Below are positions 35,401-47,929 of a stretch of DNA of 64,000 nucleotides, piece after piece. Under the pieces are notes generated by a model. It did no database searches. It was not told the DNA's origin and saw only the letters and a program-made list of their open reading frames with translations. The position numbers and the translations under genes are program-made. Each line of letters opens with the position of its first letter. Position 1 is the first letter of the stretch. The stretch is from Ariolimax columbianus (Eukaryota > Mollusca > Gastropoda > Stylommatophora > Arionidae). The stretch is taken from NCBI GenBank assembly GCA_036924085.1, contig JAVGWX010000005.1:79319547-79383546 (forward strand), read 5' to 3'.

Positions 35401-38400
35401 TTGGTTTCTGTGGGGACTGGATTTGGTGGTGTGGAGAAAGCAGAGGTCTCTGCTGGAACTGCATTCTGTGTGGGGACTGCATCTGAGGTGATGGCGGCTG
35501 CATGTGCCTCTGAGGAGAGCTTAAAGTAATAGGCTCAGGTGTTTTATCCCTAATCACGCCTGCTGAGTTTCTCCTGGGCGATGTAAAAACTGGTGCAGGA
35601 GCTACAGCCTGTGCTGGTGTTGCAAACAAGTTGAAAGGATCGAGCTTACTTTCTGCTTGATCACCTGGCCCCTTGTCATCCAGTTTCTTCTCAAGCAGCT
35701 TGTCATCCAGGTTGGTGGTGACTTTGTCTGGTATGGTACTGGAGAAGATTGAAACCAGATCACCTTTATCCCCGGAAGGTGACATGGGCACTGTCTCAGC
35801 TGGTGTTTCTTTGTCAGCAGGCTCAATAAATAATGGTGGCAGATCATCATCCATATCCACTGAATCCTGGTCATATCCACTCTGGAACTCCAACAACGAC
35901 TCAACTGCCCGAGCAGCCTCATCTGATGCTTCTTTCATAGCTTGTTCTTCTTTCTCACGTCTAGCTTTTTCTTCTTCTTCTGCTTTTTTCTTTTCTTCTT
36001 CTGCTTTTTTCTTCTCTGCTTCTTCCTTCTTCCGGATCTCTTCTTCAGTGGGTTCATGCTTCTTATCTTCAATAACAACAGGTTTATCCAGATTGGGGTC
36101 ACAGAGAACTGCCAATGTCTTCAGCAGTTCTTCATCTCTCTTCTTTGTTTCCTCATCTAAAGGGCCAAAACTTTTCAGGGTCTCTTTCTTCCTTTCTGGT
36201 TCTTTCTTTGTAGGACCAGAAGCTAATTTGGTATCTCTATCTTTTTGTGTGCCACCAGTGAGTAACATTTCAGGGACCTTTTCTTTTTTGTCTTTGTCTC
36301 GAAAAAGCATATCAGAAAAAATGTTGGATTTTCTCTCAACTTCACTGGAAATCTTGTTGTCATACTTCAGTTCCTGGTTAATCACATCAGACAGAAGCAG
36401 CTCTTGATCATTGTTCACAGTAGAATCTACCACCAGGCTGGGTTGGTCTTCATCATCACTGGACACAGCCATGGCTACACTGGCAATGACTTCATCTATG
36501 TGATCATTTCTTTCCTTCTCTTGCTGTTTTTTCAACAGCTTTTTATCTTTCTTTGTGGTCTTCTTTTCTGAATTTTCTGGAATTTCATCAATGACCAGTG
36601 ACGGGAAATCATCATCATCAATTTCCACAGAAGAGCCTACTGTGGTCTCATCAGGAATGACTGTCATCTCTTCACTCGACACAGTCTCTTCTTGTATGAT
36701 TAATGAATCCACGATGGAGCAAATGGATTCACCAGTAGCTATTGAAGCAACCTCGGTAACTACTGTTGTCTCTGCTTCAGATATTGGCACAACAAAGTCA
36801 TCACAGATCTCCGACTCAGTCTTAGGGGTGGTGGCTGAATCAGGCATCTTGCCCATCGCACCAGGTGAGGAATCCAACAGTTTATCATCACTGAATGACA
36901 ACTTGTCATCTTTCCCATCAATTGGCTCTTCTTTGACCTTATCTGCATCCTCGGACTTGTCTGAACTCCCTTCTGATTTAGACTCATCTTTGTGATCTTT
37001 CTGCTTACATTTGTCATCATCAGTCTTCTTGGAGTCTTTAAGCCTCTTTGGAATAAGAATAGGTTTTGGGTGACCCCAGAAGCTTGTAAATTCATCTACA
37101 ATCTGTGAGGATGATTTATCATCTGATAAATTTGTGCCATCTTTTTCATCTCCTGAGGTTTGGCATTTCTCTGTTTCAGCTTTTTTCTGAAGACTTTTTC
37201 CAAATTTTGAGATTTTCTCTTTGCCTTTGTCTAAATCTCTGTCTAGTTCCTTTTTCTTTTTCTTTTTCTTAGGAGGTTTCAAATGCTCATCCTCTGATGT
37301 ATCTTCAAGCTGTGCTATTTTTGCCTGTTTTACGGGCAACTCGGATTTGCCTTTCTCTTTCTTTTCAATCTGGTCTTTCTTGGTTAATACTTTATTTTTA
37401 CCAACAGGCTCTTTTTGCGGTTCTTTTTTATCTTTCCTCTTCTTGTGTTTCTTTTTTGAAACTTGAGAGATTTCTTCTGTTGATAGTTTTGCGCTTGCAT
37501 GCTTATCTGGCTTGGCACTGTCCTTGATGACATCTGACTTGGCACTGTCCTTGTTGATATCTGACTTGGCACTGTCCTTGCTGACATCTGGTTTAACAGT
37601 GTCCTTGTTGACATCTGACTTGGCACTGTCCTTGCTGACATCTGGTTTAACAGTGTCCTTGTTGACATCTGGCTTGACAATGTCCTTGCTGACATCTATC
37701 TTAGCACTCTCCTTGCTGAGATCTGGCTTGGCACTCTCCTTGCTGAGATCTGGCTTGGCACTCTCCTTGCTGAGATCTGGCTTGGCACTCTCCTTGCTGA
37801 GATCTGGCTTGGCACTCTCCTTGCTGAGATCTGGCTTGGCACTCTCCTTGCTGAGATCTGGCTTGGCACTCTCCTTGCTGAGATCTGGCTTGGCACTCTC
37901 CTTGCTGAGATCTGGCTTGGCACTCTCCTTGCTGAGATCTGGCTTGGCACTCTCCTTGCTGAGATCTGGCTTGGCACTCTCCTTGCTGACATCTGGTTTA
38001 TCTTCCTTGGGTTTCACTAGCTCCAACTCCTCAATATCTTTGGTAGATGGTTTCTCATCATGGCTGGACAACATGCCAGATGATGCATCAGATTGAAGTG
38101 TATCTTCTGGTTCACTGTCAAAGATACTCATTTTTGACTTTTTCTTCTCTTTCTTATCTCTGTCGACCTTATCATACACCTTCGTTATCAGAGAGTTGAC
38201 CAGCTGTTCCTCTATTAATGGATCATACTTCTTCTTCTTCTTTTTTTTTACAGCACTGTCATCTTTATCTTCATTCTTCTTCTTCCTCTCTGCCAGCAGC
38301 TTGTTTTTACCATCGTTAGGTAGTTTATTCTTTGGTTTCGGTTTTTCATCATCCTGTTTTGTCTCTGACTCTACCTTAGCCTTGGATTTCTCTACTTCAG

Positions 38401-41400
38401 ATTCCATGACAGACTTGGATTTTTCTGCATTAGAGTTACCCTCCGGTTCTACCTTAAATTTTGCTTTTTCTAAATCAGATTCCATTTCAGACTTGGGTTT
38501 TTCTGCAATAGACTTAGATCCAAGATCCGCCTTAGACTTGGGTTTTTCTGAATCAGATTTGATCTCCAACTCCACCTTTGACATAAGTTTCTCTGCAATA
38601 GACTTAGACACTGGATCCACCTTAGACTTTAGTTTCTCTATATCAGATTCCACAGCAGACTTGGATTTTTCTAAATGTAATTTACTCTCAGATTCCATGG
38701 CGGACTTGGGTTTTTCTGGATGTAATTTGCTCTCAGATTCTGTGACAGACTTGAGTTTTTCTGGATGTGATTTGCTCTCAGATTCTGTGACAGACTTGGG
38801 GTTTTCTGGATGTTTGCTCTCAGATTCTGTGACAGACTTAGGCTTTTCTGGATGTGATTTACTCTCAGATTCAGTGGCAGACTTGAGTTTTTCTGAAAGT
38901 GATTTGCTCTCAGATTCCAGACTAGTTTTGGGTTTTTCAACTTCAGACTTCAGCACTGATTCCACTTTAGACTTTGGCTTCTCTGCATCAGATTTATTCT
39001 CTAATTCTACCTTCATCTTGGTCTTTTCTAGTTCAGACTTCCTCTCTGGTTCTGCTTTTGGCTTGTGTGTTTCTTCATCCTTAGACTTAGTCTTTTCTGC
39101 ATCCTTAGACTTGGTCTTTTCATCATCCCTAGGCTTAGTTCTTTCTGCATCCTTAGGTTTGGCCTTATCATCATCCCTAGACTTGACCTTTTCATCATCC
39201 TTAGACTTGACCTTTTCATCATCCCTAGACTTGACCTTTTCCTCATCCCTAGACTTGGCTTTTTCATCATCCCTAGACTTGACCTTTTCATCATCCCTAG
39301 ATTTGACCTTTTCATCATCCCTAGATTTGACCTTTTCATCTTCCCTAGACTTGACCTTTTCATCTTCCCTAGACTTAACCTTTTCATCATCCCTAAGTTT
39401 GATCTTTTCATCATCTCTAGGCTTGGGCTTTTCATCGTCCCTAGACTTGGACTTTTCATCGTCTCTAGACTTGGGCTTTTCATCGTCCCTAGACTTGGCC
39501 TTTTCATCATCCTTAGACTTTACCTTTTCATCATCCCTAGACTTGGCCTTTTCATCATCCCTAGACTTGGCCTTTTCATCATCCCTAGACTTGGCCTTTT
39601 CATCATCCCTAGACTTGGCCTTTTCATCATCCCTAAGCTTGACCTTTTCGTCATCCTTAGACTTCAGTTTTTCTTCAACCTTAAGTCTGGGCTTATCTTC
39701 ATCCTTGTGCTTGGGTTTATCTTGATCTTTAGTTTTCAGTTTATCTGCATGAAATGTGGTTTCAGATTCTACCTTAGACTTGCTTTTATCTACCTCAGAC
39801 TTAACTTTTTCTGCATCAGCTTTGGACTTGGATTTTTCAGATTCTACTTTAACCTTGAGTTTCTCAGCAGATTTTTCTGGTTCTACTTTAGACTTGGACT
39901 TCCTTGTTTCATTCTTGCTACCAAATTCAATCTTGCTGTCAGTCTTCTCAGATTCACTCTTTCCTTTCTTCTTGTCACTCACAGCAGATTTATTCTCTTC
40001 TTTAACATTTGGCTTTGTGTCATGAGTTTTTGTAGCTTTTTTGGATTCAAGTTTAGACTTTTTTGTTGGGCTCTCATCTTTGTCAACTTTTGTTGACTTT
40101 TTGGACACAGATTCAGACAAATCAGGATCTACCTTCAATGGTTTCTTTGACACAGATTCTATGGAAGAATCTCTCTCTTCGTGGTCACTTGACTTTGCAG
40201 CCTTAGCTTTAATTTTCTTACGTTTGTTCTTCAAATCTTCTTCCTCTGACAAATCCATATCATCCAAGCTGTCTGTAACACTGGACTTAGCCTGAGGCTT
40301 GACAAATTCATCCCTGGATGCCACTGAATCAGATGAATCATCTCGGTTTTTCCTACGTTTTGGAACAGGTTTAACTTTTGTTTTTGCGGATACTTTTAGT
40401 TTGTTTGAAGGCGGTTGAAAATTGTCATCCTCTGAATCTGACGAAAAGATTTCACTGAATTTATCCGTTTTCTGACCCTTTGGTTTAGTAGCCCTGAGGA
40501 GGGCATCATCATCTTCCTCACAGGATGAAGATGAAGAAGATGAAACATGCGGCCGCTTAATCTGTTTAGTCTTCTTCGGTTTCGCTTCCTTAACAGGTTC
40601 AGCTTTCTGGCTGGATTCATCTTCAGACAGATCACTGAGAACATCATCATCACTAGCTCCCGAAGATGTGTCAAAGGAGTACAAGGATGACCGGACCTTG
40701 CTGCCATTTTTCTTGCGGTGTTGCTTGAACTTATCAAAGGAAGATTTGGGTGCGGGCTCTGCTTTATGCTGCTGTTCTGGCTCACGGTTTCGCTGAGTCT
40801 TCACACGGTCATACATTGATGTAAAAGACATTTGGATCATATCATTGTGCTCTAACAGTGCAGCCAGCTCATTGCGCTTTGGTTTCTTTGGTGCCAACTT
40901 TTTCTTATCCTTTTCCTCTTTTTCTTTTCTTTCTCTCTCTGCCTTTTCTTTTTCCTTCTCCTTATTAATCTTTTCTTTCTCTGCTTTATCTGGTTTTGTC
41001 TTTTCATCTTTGTCTTTCTTTGCTCTTTCCTCCTTGTCTTTTCTCAACTTGTCCTCTTTTGCTTTCTTTTCTTTCTCTTTCTTATCTACTTTTCTATCTT
41101 TCTTTTCCTTCTCCTTTTTTTCTTTGTCTTTTTGCTTCTCTTCCTTCTCTTTAGTCTTTTTATCCAGTTTTCGCTTTTCCTTTGGAGGCTCATCCTCATC
41201 ACGTTCTTTTTGTTTCTGCTTCTCTCGTTCTTCTTGCTTCTGCTTCTCTCGTTCTTCTTGCTTCTGTTTCTCTCGTTCTTCTTTCTCTTTCTTTAAGCGT
41301 TCTTTATCTTCTTTTTCTTTCTTTTCTCTTTCTTCTTTCTCCTTTTCTTTCTGTCGTTCTCTTTCTTCTTTTTCCTTTTCTTTCTGTCGTTCTCTTTCTT

Positions 41401-44400
41401 CTTTTTCCTTTTCTTTCTGTCGTTCTCTTTCTTCTTTCTCCTTTTCTTTCTGACGCTCTTTTTCTTCTCTTTCTTTCTCTTTCTGCTTCTCTTTTTCCTC
41501 TCTCTCTTTTTCTTTCTGCTTCTCTTTTTCTTCTCTCTCCTTTTCTTTCTGTTTCTCTTTTTCTTCTCTCTGCTTTTCTTTCTGTTTTTCTTTAGCCTCT
41601 CTTTCCTTCTCCTTCTGTCGCTCTTTTTCTTCCTTTTCTTTTTCCTTCTGTCGCTCGCTCTCTTCCCTTTCTCTCTCTTTTCTTTCTCTCTCTTCTTTTT
41701 CCTTCTCCTTCTGTCGCTCTTTTTCTTCTCTTTCTTTCTCCTTCTGTCGCTCTCTTTCTTCTCTTTCTTTCTCCTTCAGCTTCTCTCTCTCCTCTTTCAA
41801 TCTTTCTTTCTCTTCCTTTTCTTTTTTTTCCTTCTCTTCTCGTTCTCGTCTCTCCTTCTCCTCTTTCTCCTTCTCCTTTTGCTTTTCTCTTTCTTCCTTC
41901 TCCTTCTCTTCTTTCTCCTTCTGCTTTTCCCTTTCTTCTTTCTCCTTCTGCTTTTCCCTTTCTTCTTTCAATCTCTGCTTTTCTTTCATTTTTTCTTCTT
42001 CCCTCTGTTTCAGTTTCAGAAGCTTGTCACTCTGTTTCCCCAGACTGGTCTTGGTGCCTTCTTTTTCTACTTCTTTCTTTGACTTGGGCACCTCCGATGA
42101 CTTCTTTGTAGAAGCTGTGGCAGCCACACTGTCCTTGTTCTCAGATTTCACATCAACCCCTGCTCTGTTGGTCACCTTAGTGTCACTCTTATGTTTTGCT
42201 GTCCTTTGATCACACTTCCCAGGTGTTTCAGCTTTTTGCACTGCTTCTTTCTCAGATTTGATGGCAGAATCTTTGGCAGAATCACTCTTGACAGATTTTG
42301 TCTCCTTGAAGTCAGACTTTGGAAAGCTCTTAGACTCCTGCTTAACCTCAGGTAGCCCTGTCTTAGCAACACAAGACAAACCAGCAAGGACCTTCTTATC
42401 GCCTGGCTTATCTTTGTCTTTAGAGCTAGCGTCTTTCACTTTTTCCTTTTGTTTCTTGTCTTGCTTGCTTACATTAGCTTCCAACTTAGAATGTCTGGCA
42501 GGGACTGACTTTGCAGATTCCTTCGACTTCTCAATGCTCCTGTCTTTTCTGTCTTCCCCTTTTTTCTCACCTTTCTTGTCATCCTTTGTTGTCAGAGCCT
42601 TCTTTTCAGCTTTCTTTTCTGAAGTCTTTCTGTCTTCCTTCTTTCTGACCTCTTCTTTATCCTTCTGCTTGCCTTTTTCCGCATCCTTTGTCTGATCTCT
42701 TTTATCTTTGACTTTGTTGACTTCCTTGTTTTTAATTGTTGATTCTTGAGCAACTGAACTCTTGTGCTCTAAATCAGATCTTTTCTCAGCTTTGTCAAGT
42801 TCCCTGTTATTTGGAAAATCTTTGTTTTCATGGACATCTTTAGACGGAAGTTTTGTGGACTTTTTGTCACTATTGTTTGATTTGTTAGAAGCACCTTTAA
42901 CTGACTGATGCCTCATGTCTAACCTGCTTTCACTGGACTTAACCAACTGTTCCATTTTTACATCAGGTGCAAACAGAGCTTCTGATTTGGAATGTCCACT
43001 GGACATTTTAGAGTAGCTGGAATTATTTTTCCCAGAAACCTTCTTATCACTTCTATCCAACAAAGGTCTGGAAATGGTGGACGCTGATATGGGTGTTGAT
43101 GGGGTGGCAGTTATTGAAGATGGCCCTGCCTTTAATGCTGATGTTGGGTCTGTGTCGCTGCTCAGATGCAGCACTGAGGAAGAGCCTGATTTGCCTCTGT
43201 TACTGGCCTCACTAATGTAAGGCAACTCCTTCTCAGAATGATCTTTACTGCTGACACACAGGACAGCCTGGACAGTCACTGATGGACAGGGTTCCATCTT
43301 TCTAGAGACCAGGACGTCTGCTGCCTCGGTTGCCTCATTGCACTTCAATAAATTCTTGTTGAAGCTCTCCTGACCTTTGTCACACATATCCTGAACAGTT
43401 TTTTCTGTGGCAAGGTCGAGAGACATGGTGGTTTTAGCAGAGTCAGAGTTTTTAAATAACAAATTGAGACCACTGCCATGTAATGAAATATTGGATTGAG
43501 GACTTACAATGGGTGGTATTGCCAAGACCTTCTCCTCTAAGTGTAAGTTGGTTTTGCTGTCAATGGAAGACAAAGGAACCGATGCAATGCTGGATGTTTC
43601 AGACTGCACAGATATGGGAGACTCAATGTCCGGAGTGACAGCAGCTCCAGAATTGGCTTTCAGTTCATCTGTTTTGGAATCTGTCTCACTAAAGACACTG
43701 ACTTTCAGATCTGTTTCACTGCTAGGTTTCTGTGGGTCATCTTTGATGGCTGTGTGGCTGGCCACTCTGGGGCTTCTGCTCCCTGGCAAGTGGGAGCTGA
43801 CAGAAGTCCTAGAGTTTTCTGGTGTGAATGAGGGTGAACACAAATGTGGGGCCTCCTGGCCAACAGTCGGCATCAGCTGTGATTTGTCTGGACCCTGAGT
43901 GAAGGGGGCTGCCGCAGAGGCCCCACTCGCTGACTGAGTGGCAGATAGTGATGACGACGATGTTGATAAAGATGAGGTATATGGTGACATTAACACACTT
44001 TGCTGCAGGTTAGTTTTAGAATGCATCGCGGAAGATAAAGAAATGGATGCTGATGAAACAGGCGGAGATAACAAAGAAGATGGCAATGTCATTGGTGATA
44101 CAACAAACTTACAGCTTAGTTGGGAGGAGGCTAATGTGGCAGATTCTGTCACTAATGATGATGATAATGATGATAATAATGAGCTACTTGAAGTCAATAA
44201 GGGGACTGATGAAGATGATATTGATGATGACACAATTACATCCGGTTTCAACGTCAAGGAATTTGTGCAAACAGGGTGTCTGTCTGACACATCCTCAGAA
44301 TTTTCTGAGGACTTGGTTCTGGACTTCTTGGAGCTATCCACTGCTGCAGGTTTGGCTGATGTGTGAATTGAGCAGGTGGTGACAGGTGCACTCAGTATGG

Positions 44401-46856
44401 ATGTGGTGAGCACACTTGCACTTAAAACAAGAAATGAAGATGGTGCTGAGCCAGCTACGGTTGTAGTCACTGTAGGCTGCAGCATTGATGACGATGTTGT
44501 CACTGGATGTGATGACGAAGATAACAACGATGGAGGTGATAAGAGTGGTTTGAAATTGCCTTCTTTGAGGTCTGTCAACTTAGGTGAAGCCGCCTCAGAT
44601 TTCAGCAGCGATGATAAGTCTTTTCCACTGCTGAAGTCATATTTCTCACTCATCTGCTCCAAGCGTTTGAAATCCTGATCAAGGATGCTCTTCTTGGACA
44701 GCACCTGCTGCATTATGACAGACGGCTCTGGCTTCCTGTCTGCTAGCAGACTGCCATTGCCACCTTCCAGGCCACTCTCACGCTTACGAATCCTAAACTT
44801 TGAGTAAAGTGCAGAGTTGTCATTGTTGTTGCTGATGTCCTTATTGGACAGCACTGACATGAGCAAGGCTGGGTCTGAAGATTTGTTACTGGCTGTCATG
44901 TTCAGCATTTCATCAATGGCTCGGATACGCTCTTCCACAGAAGGTTCACCTGGTTGTGGCTGCAGCTCTTCTCCTAAGCTGTCATCGGACAAGCAGTCGT
45001 CTGGTGAGGTACTGCCTGGGATTGTGAAATCTTTGTAATAGCCGTAGTCTCCGTCGGAATTGTCTTTACCTGTAAGGGATGCAGGTGGTGAATGCTGCCA
45101 TGGAGAAGGGGATAAGTGTTTAGAACTCTTTTCTGTTAAACTACCCGAAGTCACAGAATCCTGCGAATGATCTTCACTGCAAGCAGGACTAAAACAGCCA
45201 ACGGGGCTACGTTCATGTCCGCCATAATCCACATTCCAATCTTTATTGGGGAAGTAGGTATTTGATTTAGACACAGATTTTGGTTGCTTTATCACAGAAA
45301 GATCTTTATCACTTAATCCATCTTTGAATAGGTCACTACTATCACAAGAAGAAACCTCCACTGTTTTGTTAGGGTCAGCATACGACTTAGAGCCCATTCT
45401 ACTATCACAGGACACTCTCTTCACCACGGAAGAACTATGTATCCTAAAGCTGTGGTCGGACTTTCTATCCAAGTCCTCATCGCTAACATCAACACTACCT
45501 GTTCTTCTGTATCCTTTGTTCTTCACAGAAACAATATCTACATTAGCATCCGTCCTCCTCTTCTTAGTCCTCCTGAAATCAGAACCATAATCCGAATCAC
45601 TGTTACCACCAAATGATTCATCTTTCTCATCCAGGAGGCTTTTATCTTCTCGTGTTGAGCTCATTTCTTCACCAACATGATTTCTGCTTTCTCTCCTAGA
45701 GTCCAAGCCTCTAACCTTCACCCCCTGCCTTCTGTGAAGATCCCCCTTCACAAACACTTCATCACCCTTCCTTTCATCATGACTCCTCCCGGACAGCCTC
45801 AAAGCCTCTTTGACTGCAACTGATTTCACTTTTGCCACAGATCTTGGAGAGTCTGGCTCACTAGTGCCTACACCCTCCTCATTCAGCTCTTGGAGCTTGC
45901 GGAGTATGTGGTGTTTTTCCTGGTGAAGGTGATGTAAGTCACCTTCGCTGACAGAACCATTCTCCGAGTCACCATGACTAGCAGAAGAGCCTGGGCTACC
46001 AGCCCGTTCATGTCCCTTCAACATTTGTCTGGATGCTTCGTAATGAAGTTTTTTCTCCTTTTCTGAAAACACTTTCCCCTTTTCTAACAATGAAATAGAT
46101 TTGTCTGACTTTCTTAACAACTTAGCATCCAGTTTGTTGAGATCTGAAAGCCCTGATTCTTCATGTGTTCGTTTTCTACTTTTCCCAGCAGTTTTGATAA
46201 CTTCCGCACCAAGTTTGTTGGAGAGTATTGACACTGTTTTTGCTTTACTGCCTACATCGTCAGCATCTTTCTGCTTCTGAGAGCCTGAATAACTACTGTA
46301 GTCATCAGCTATCTCTACAGAACGTTTGTAGTCGTCGGAGTAATACATCCTGTGAATTGATGTGTCTTCTTGAATCGGAGTGGGCGGTGACTGCGACCGA
46401 GAACCACCACGGTGCTCGTAGTCGCTGTCATGACTGTGGCTGCTGCTGTGGTTGTGTGGGTATGGGGATGCGTTTCGACTTGGCTTACTGTGGTGGTCAA
46501 AGTCTTTGTCTTCAGTCTTGGTGTCCTCATAACGATCACGAGATGTATATTTATCGTCCCGCGAGGACCTGTAGCGACTGTCAGAGTGATACGAGTTGTG
46601 GTCGCTGCCAGGACTTGTGTCTCGGCTGTTGTAAATCTCGACTGTTCGGTCTTTATCATAGCGATCGAGCGAATGGTCTCGTGAGCTCTGCCTCGATTGG
46701 CCGTCTACACGACGGTCAGCTGAATGTCGAGGGCTGACATCTCTTTCCCTACGCTCCCGCTGGCTGTGGCCATACTCCCTCAACACTGCATCATAATCAT
46801 CAGTGCTGCCTTTGCCGCTGTAGAACTGGCCAGGTTGGCTGAATTCTTCCGGCCGC
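32458..46856 (-). CDS. SPEN: SPEN giant exon e6 (14.4 kb): charged, repeat-rich central region
   Basis: One uninterrupted 14,399-nt exon has acceptor TTTTCAG ending 46857 and donor GTATGTG from 32457. It begins RPEEFSQPGQFYSGKG. Segments in order: Arg/Ser/Asp/His-rich (to ~46230); conserved KFRIRKRE (~44790) and SKKSILDQDFKRLEQ (~44700), resembling the SIFEQDSKRLQ region of human SPEN; Ser/Thr/Pro-rich (~43000-44640); Lys/Glu-rich probable long helix (~40880-42020); MIQMSFTSMYDRVK (~40830); DDEK repeats (~39090-39680); YDPLIEEQLVNSLITKVYD (~38200); KPDLSKESA repeats (~37500-38000); acidic and Lys/Glu stretches; Pro/Gln-rich region (~33350-35600) with an Arg/Gly-rich patch near 33726-33786; and a basic tail. 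It is expected to be mostly disordered. I could not find the vertebrate RBP-J-binding peptide. Vertebrate SPEN also has one oversized exon here, but a smaller one. Confidence 0.95.
37495..38005 (-). repeat. SPEN: Coding 27-bp repeat (KPDLSKESA), 10 near-perfect copies plus diverged ones
   Basis: Between about 37719 and 37989 a 27-bp unit encoding KPDLSKESA recurs ten times with essentially identical nucleotides. Older diverged units (KPDVNKDTV, KSDVNKDS) lie toward 37500. Nucleotide-level identity, not only protein-level, points to recent expansion or gene conversion. Confidence 0.92.
38640..38935 (-). repeat. SPEN: Coding repeat SESKSHPEKPKSVTE
   Basis: About six imperfect units of 14-15 residues follow the form ESESK(S)HPEKPKSVT. 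The block continues into looser KSK/EKPKSK units up to about 38960 and down to 38400. All copies keep the reading frame. Confidence 0.82.
39085..39680 (-). repeat. SPEN: Coding 24-bp repeat (DDEKxKSR, about 24 copies)
   Basis: An eight-residue unit, DDEK(V/A/P/I)KSR with variants RDAEKTKSK and REDEKVKS, is repeated in tandem across about 600 bp. Lys and Asp/Glu alternate, giving a zwitterionic, highly charged tract. Copies differ by conservative changes that keep the frame. Confidence 0.88.
40880..42025 (-). repeat. SPEN: Coding Lys/Glu/Arg-rich tract in exon e6
   Basis: About 380 residues are almost entirely K, E, R and Q in imperfect units such as EREEKERQKEKEKEE. The plus strand appears as a long CT-rich block. 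Composition predicts a charged single helix or coiled coil. Similar but shorter Arg/Glu tracts occur in SPEN proteins. The DNA is prone to slippage, so length variation between individuals is likely. Confidence 0.85.
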
Positions 46857-47929
46857 CTGAAAAGTTCACAAAAAAACAAAACATTAGTATAACTATACTA
46901 TACAATCCAGTAAGTGGATTCCAGTTTCCCTTATTGGGGACGAAATCATTGGCCCCCTGCACCGAACTATCATTGTTCTGTTTTGAGCTCCATTGCTAAA
47001 CATAGTCACCATTGCAAGTTGTTTCCACTCACAGGAAGCTTTCTCAAGGCACTTCATGCTCTTCTGCAATAAAGGTTTTCGAAGCCCTTTTATTTTACAT
47101 GATGTGGTTTGCTATCTCCATGCACAACCTTCTTTAGTTGATTTTACTATTTACCTGCTTGAAAGTGGAACTAAATACAACTAAGAAATGTTGGAGAAAC
47201 TTATGGTAATGATGAGGTCTCGAAGGACTGTTTGAATATACAAAGCTTCAAATCACCCAAAATGGACATAATTATTAGGTCATTTACTGGCTACGAAACA
47301 TAATATGTAACAAAGAGTTTCACAAACATACTGCATACATTCACCAATAGATGTATGTCTATATGACACAGAGACATAATATGTAACAAAAAGTTTGACA
47401 AACAGACTGCAAGTATTCACCAACTGATGCCTCCATTGCATGCTTCATATCAGATGGCCATAAGTGTTAAATTGTCGTCGGTCGATGTCAGGCAAAAATG
47501 TCAGCCTCATGGTGCGTAAATTGGGTTTTTTTTGTTGGCAAAATAGACTGCCGCGCGATAAAGGTTAACTAAGGACAGACTTGAGACAAACAATATGCCC
47601 ATAACCAATACAGATTAGGGAGAGAAAGTGAGCTAAGTATACCCTTTGGTCTCAAATACTGCCAAAGATTGGATGGATTGAGAATGATATCTCAATTCTA
47701 ACCAAATGCTCATAAGGATGACCAAAACATAGAAGCCTCTGTTGGTCTAAGGCAGTAGTAAGTTTTTGTATTAAGAAAAGGGGCAAGGTGTGAGCTTCTG
47801 GCGCTCTAAGACCAGAACGCTCTGGGTTGATAAGCCTGCAAGTCATAGGCACCGGTAGTAATTCATCTAGGAGAAGTAAAACTTACTTGCAGGTAGTATA
47901 ATGACAGTAAAAGACTTGAGAGAGTTAGC
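46857..47929 (-). other. Intron e5-e6, part next to giant exon: no recognised features
   Basis: Mostly unique sequence. A short piece at 47461-47560 ends in ATAAAGGTTAA and could be part of a TTAA-type element, but no matching other end was found. Confidence 0.5.

Noticed and set aside
38196..39725. 509-codon plus-strand ORF and other long ORFs opposite the giant exon
   Set aside because: They are antisense shadows of the SPEN low-complexity repeats (Ser/Leu/Phe-rich because the sense is Lys/Glu/Asp-rich). No independent motifs.
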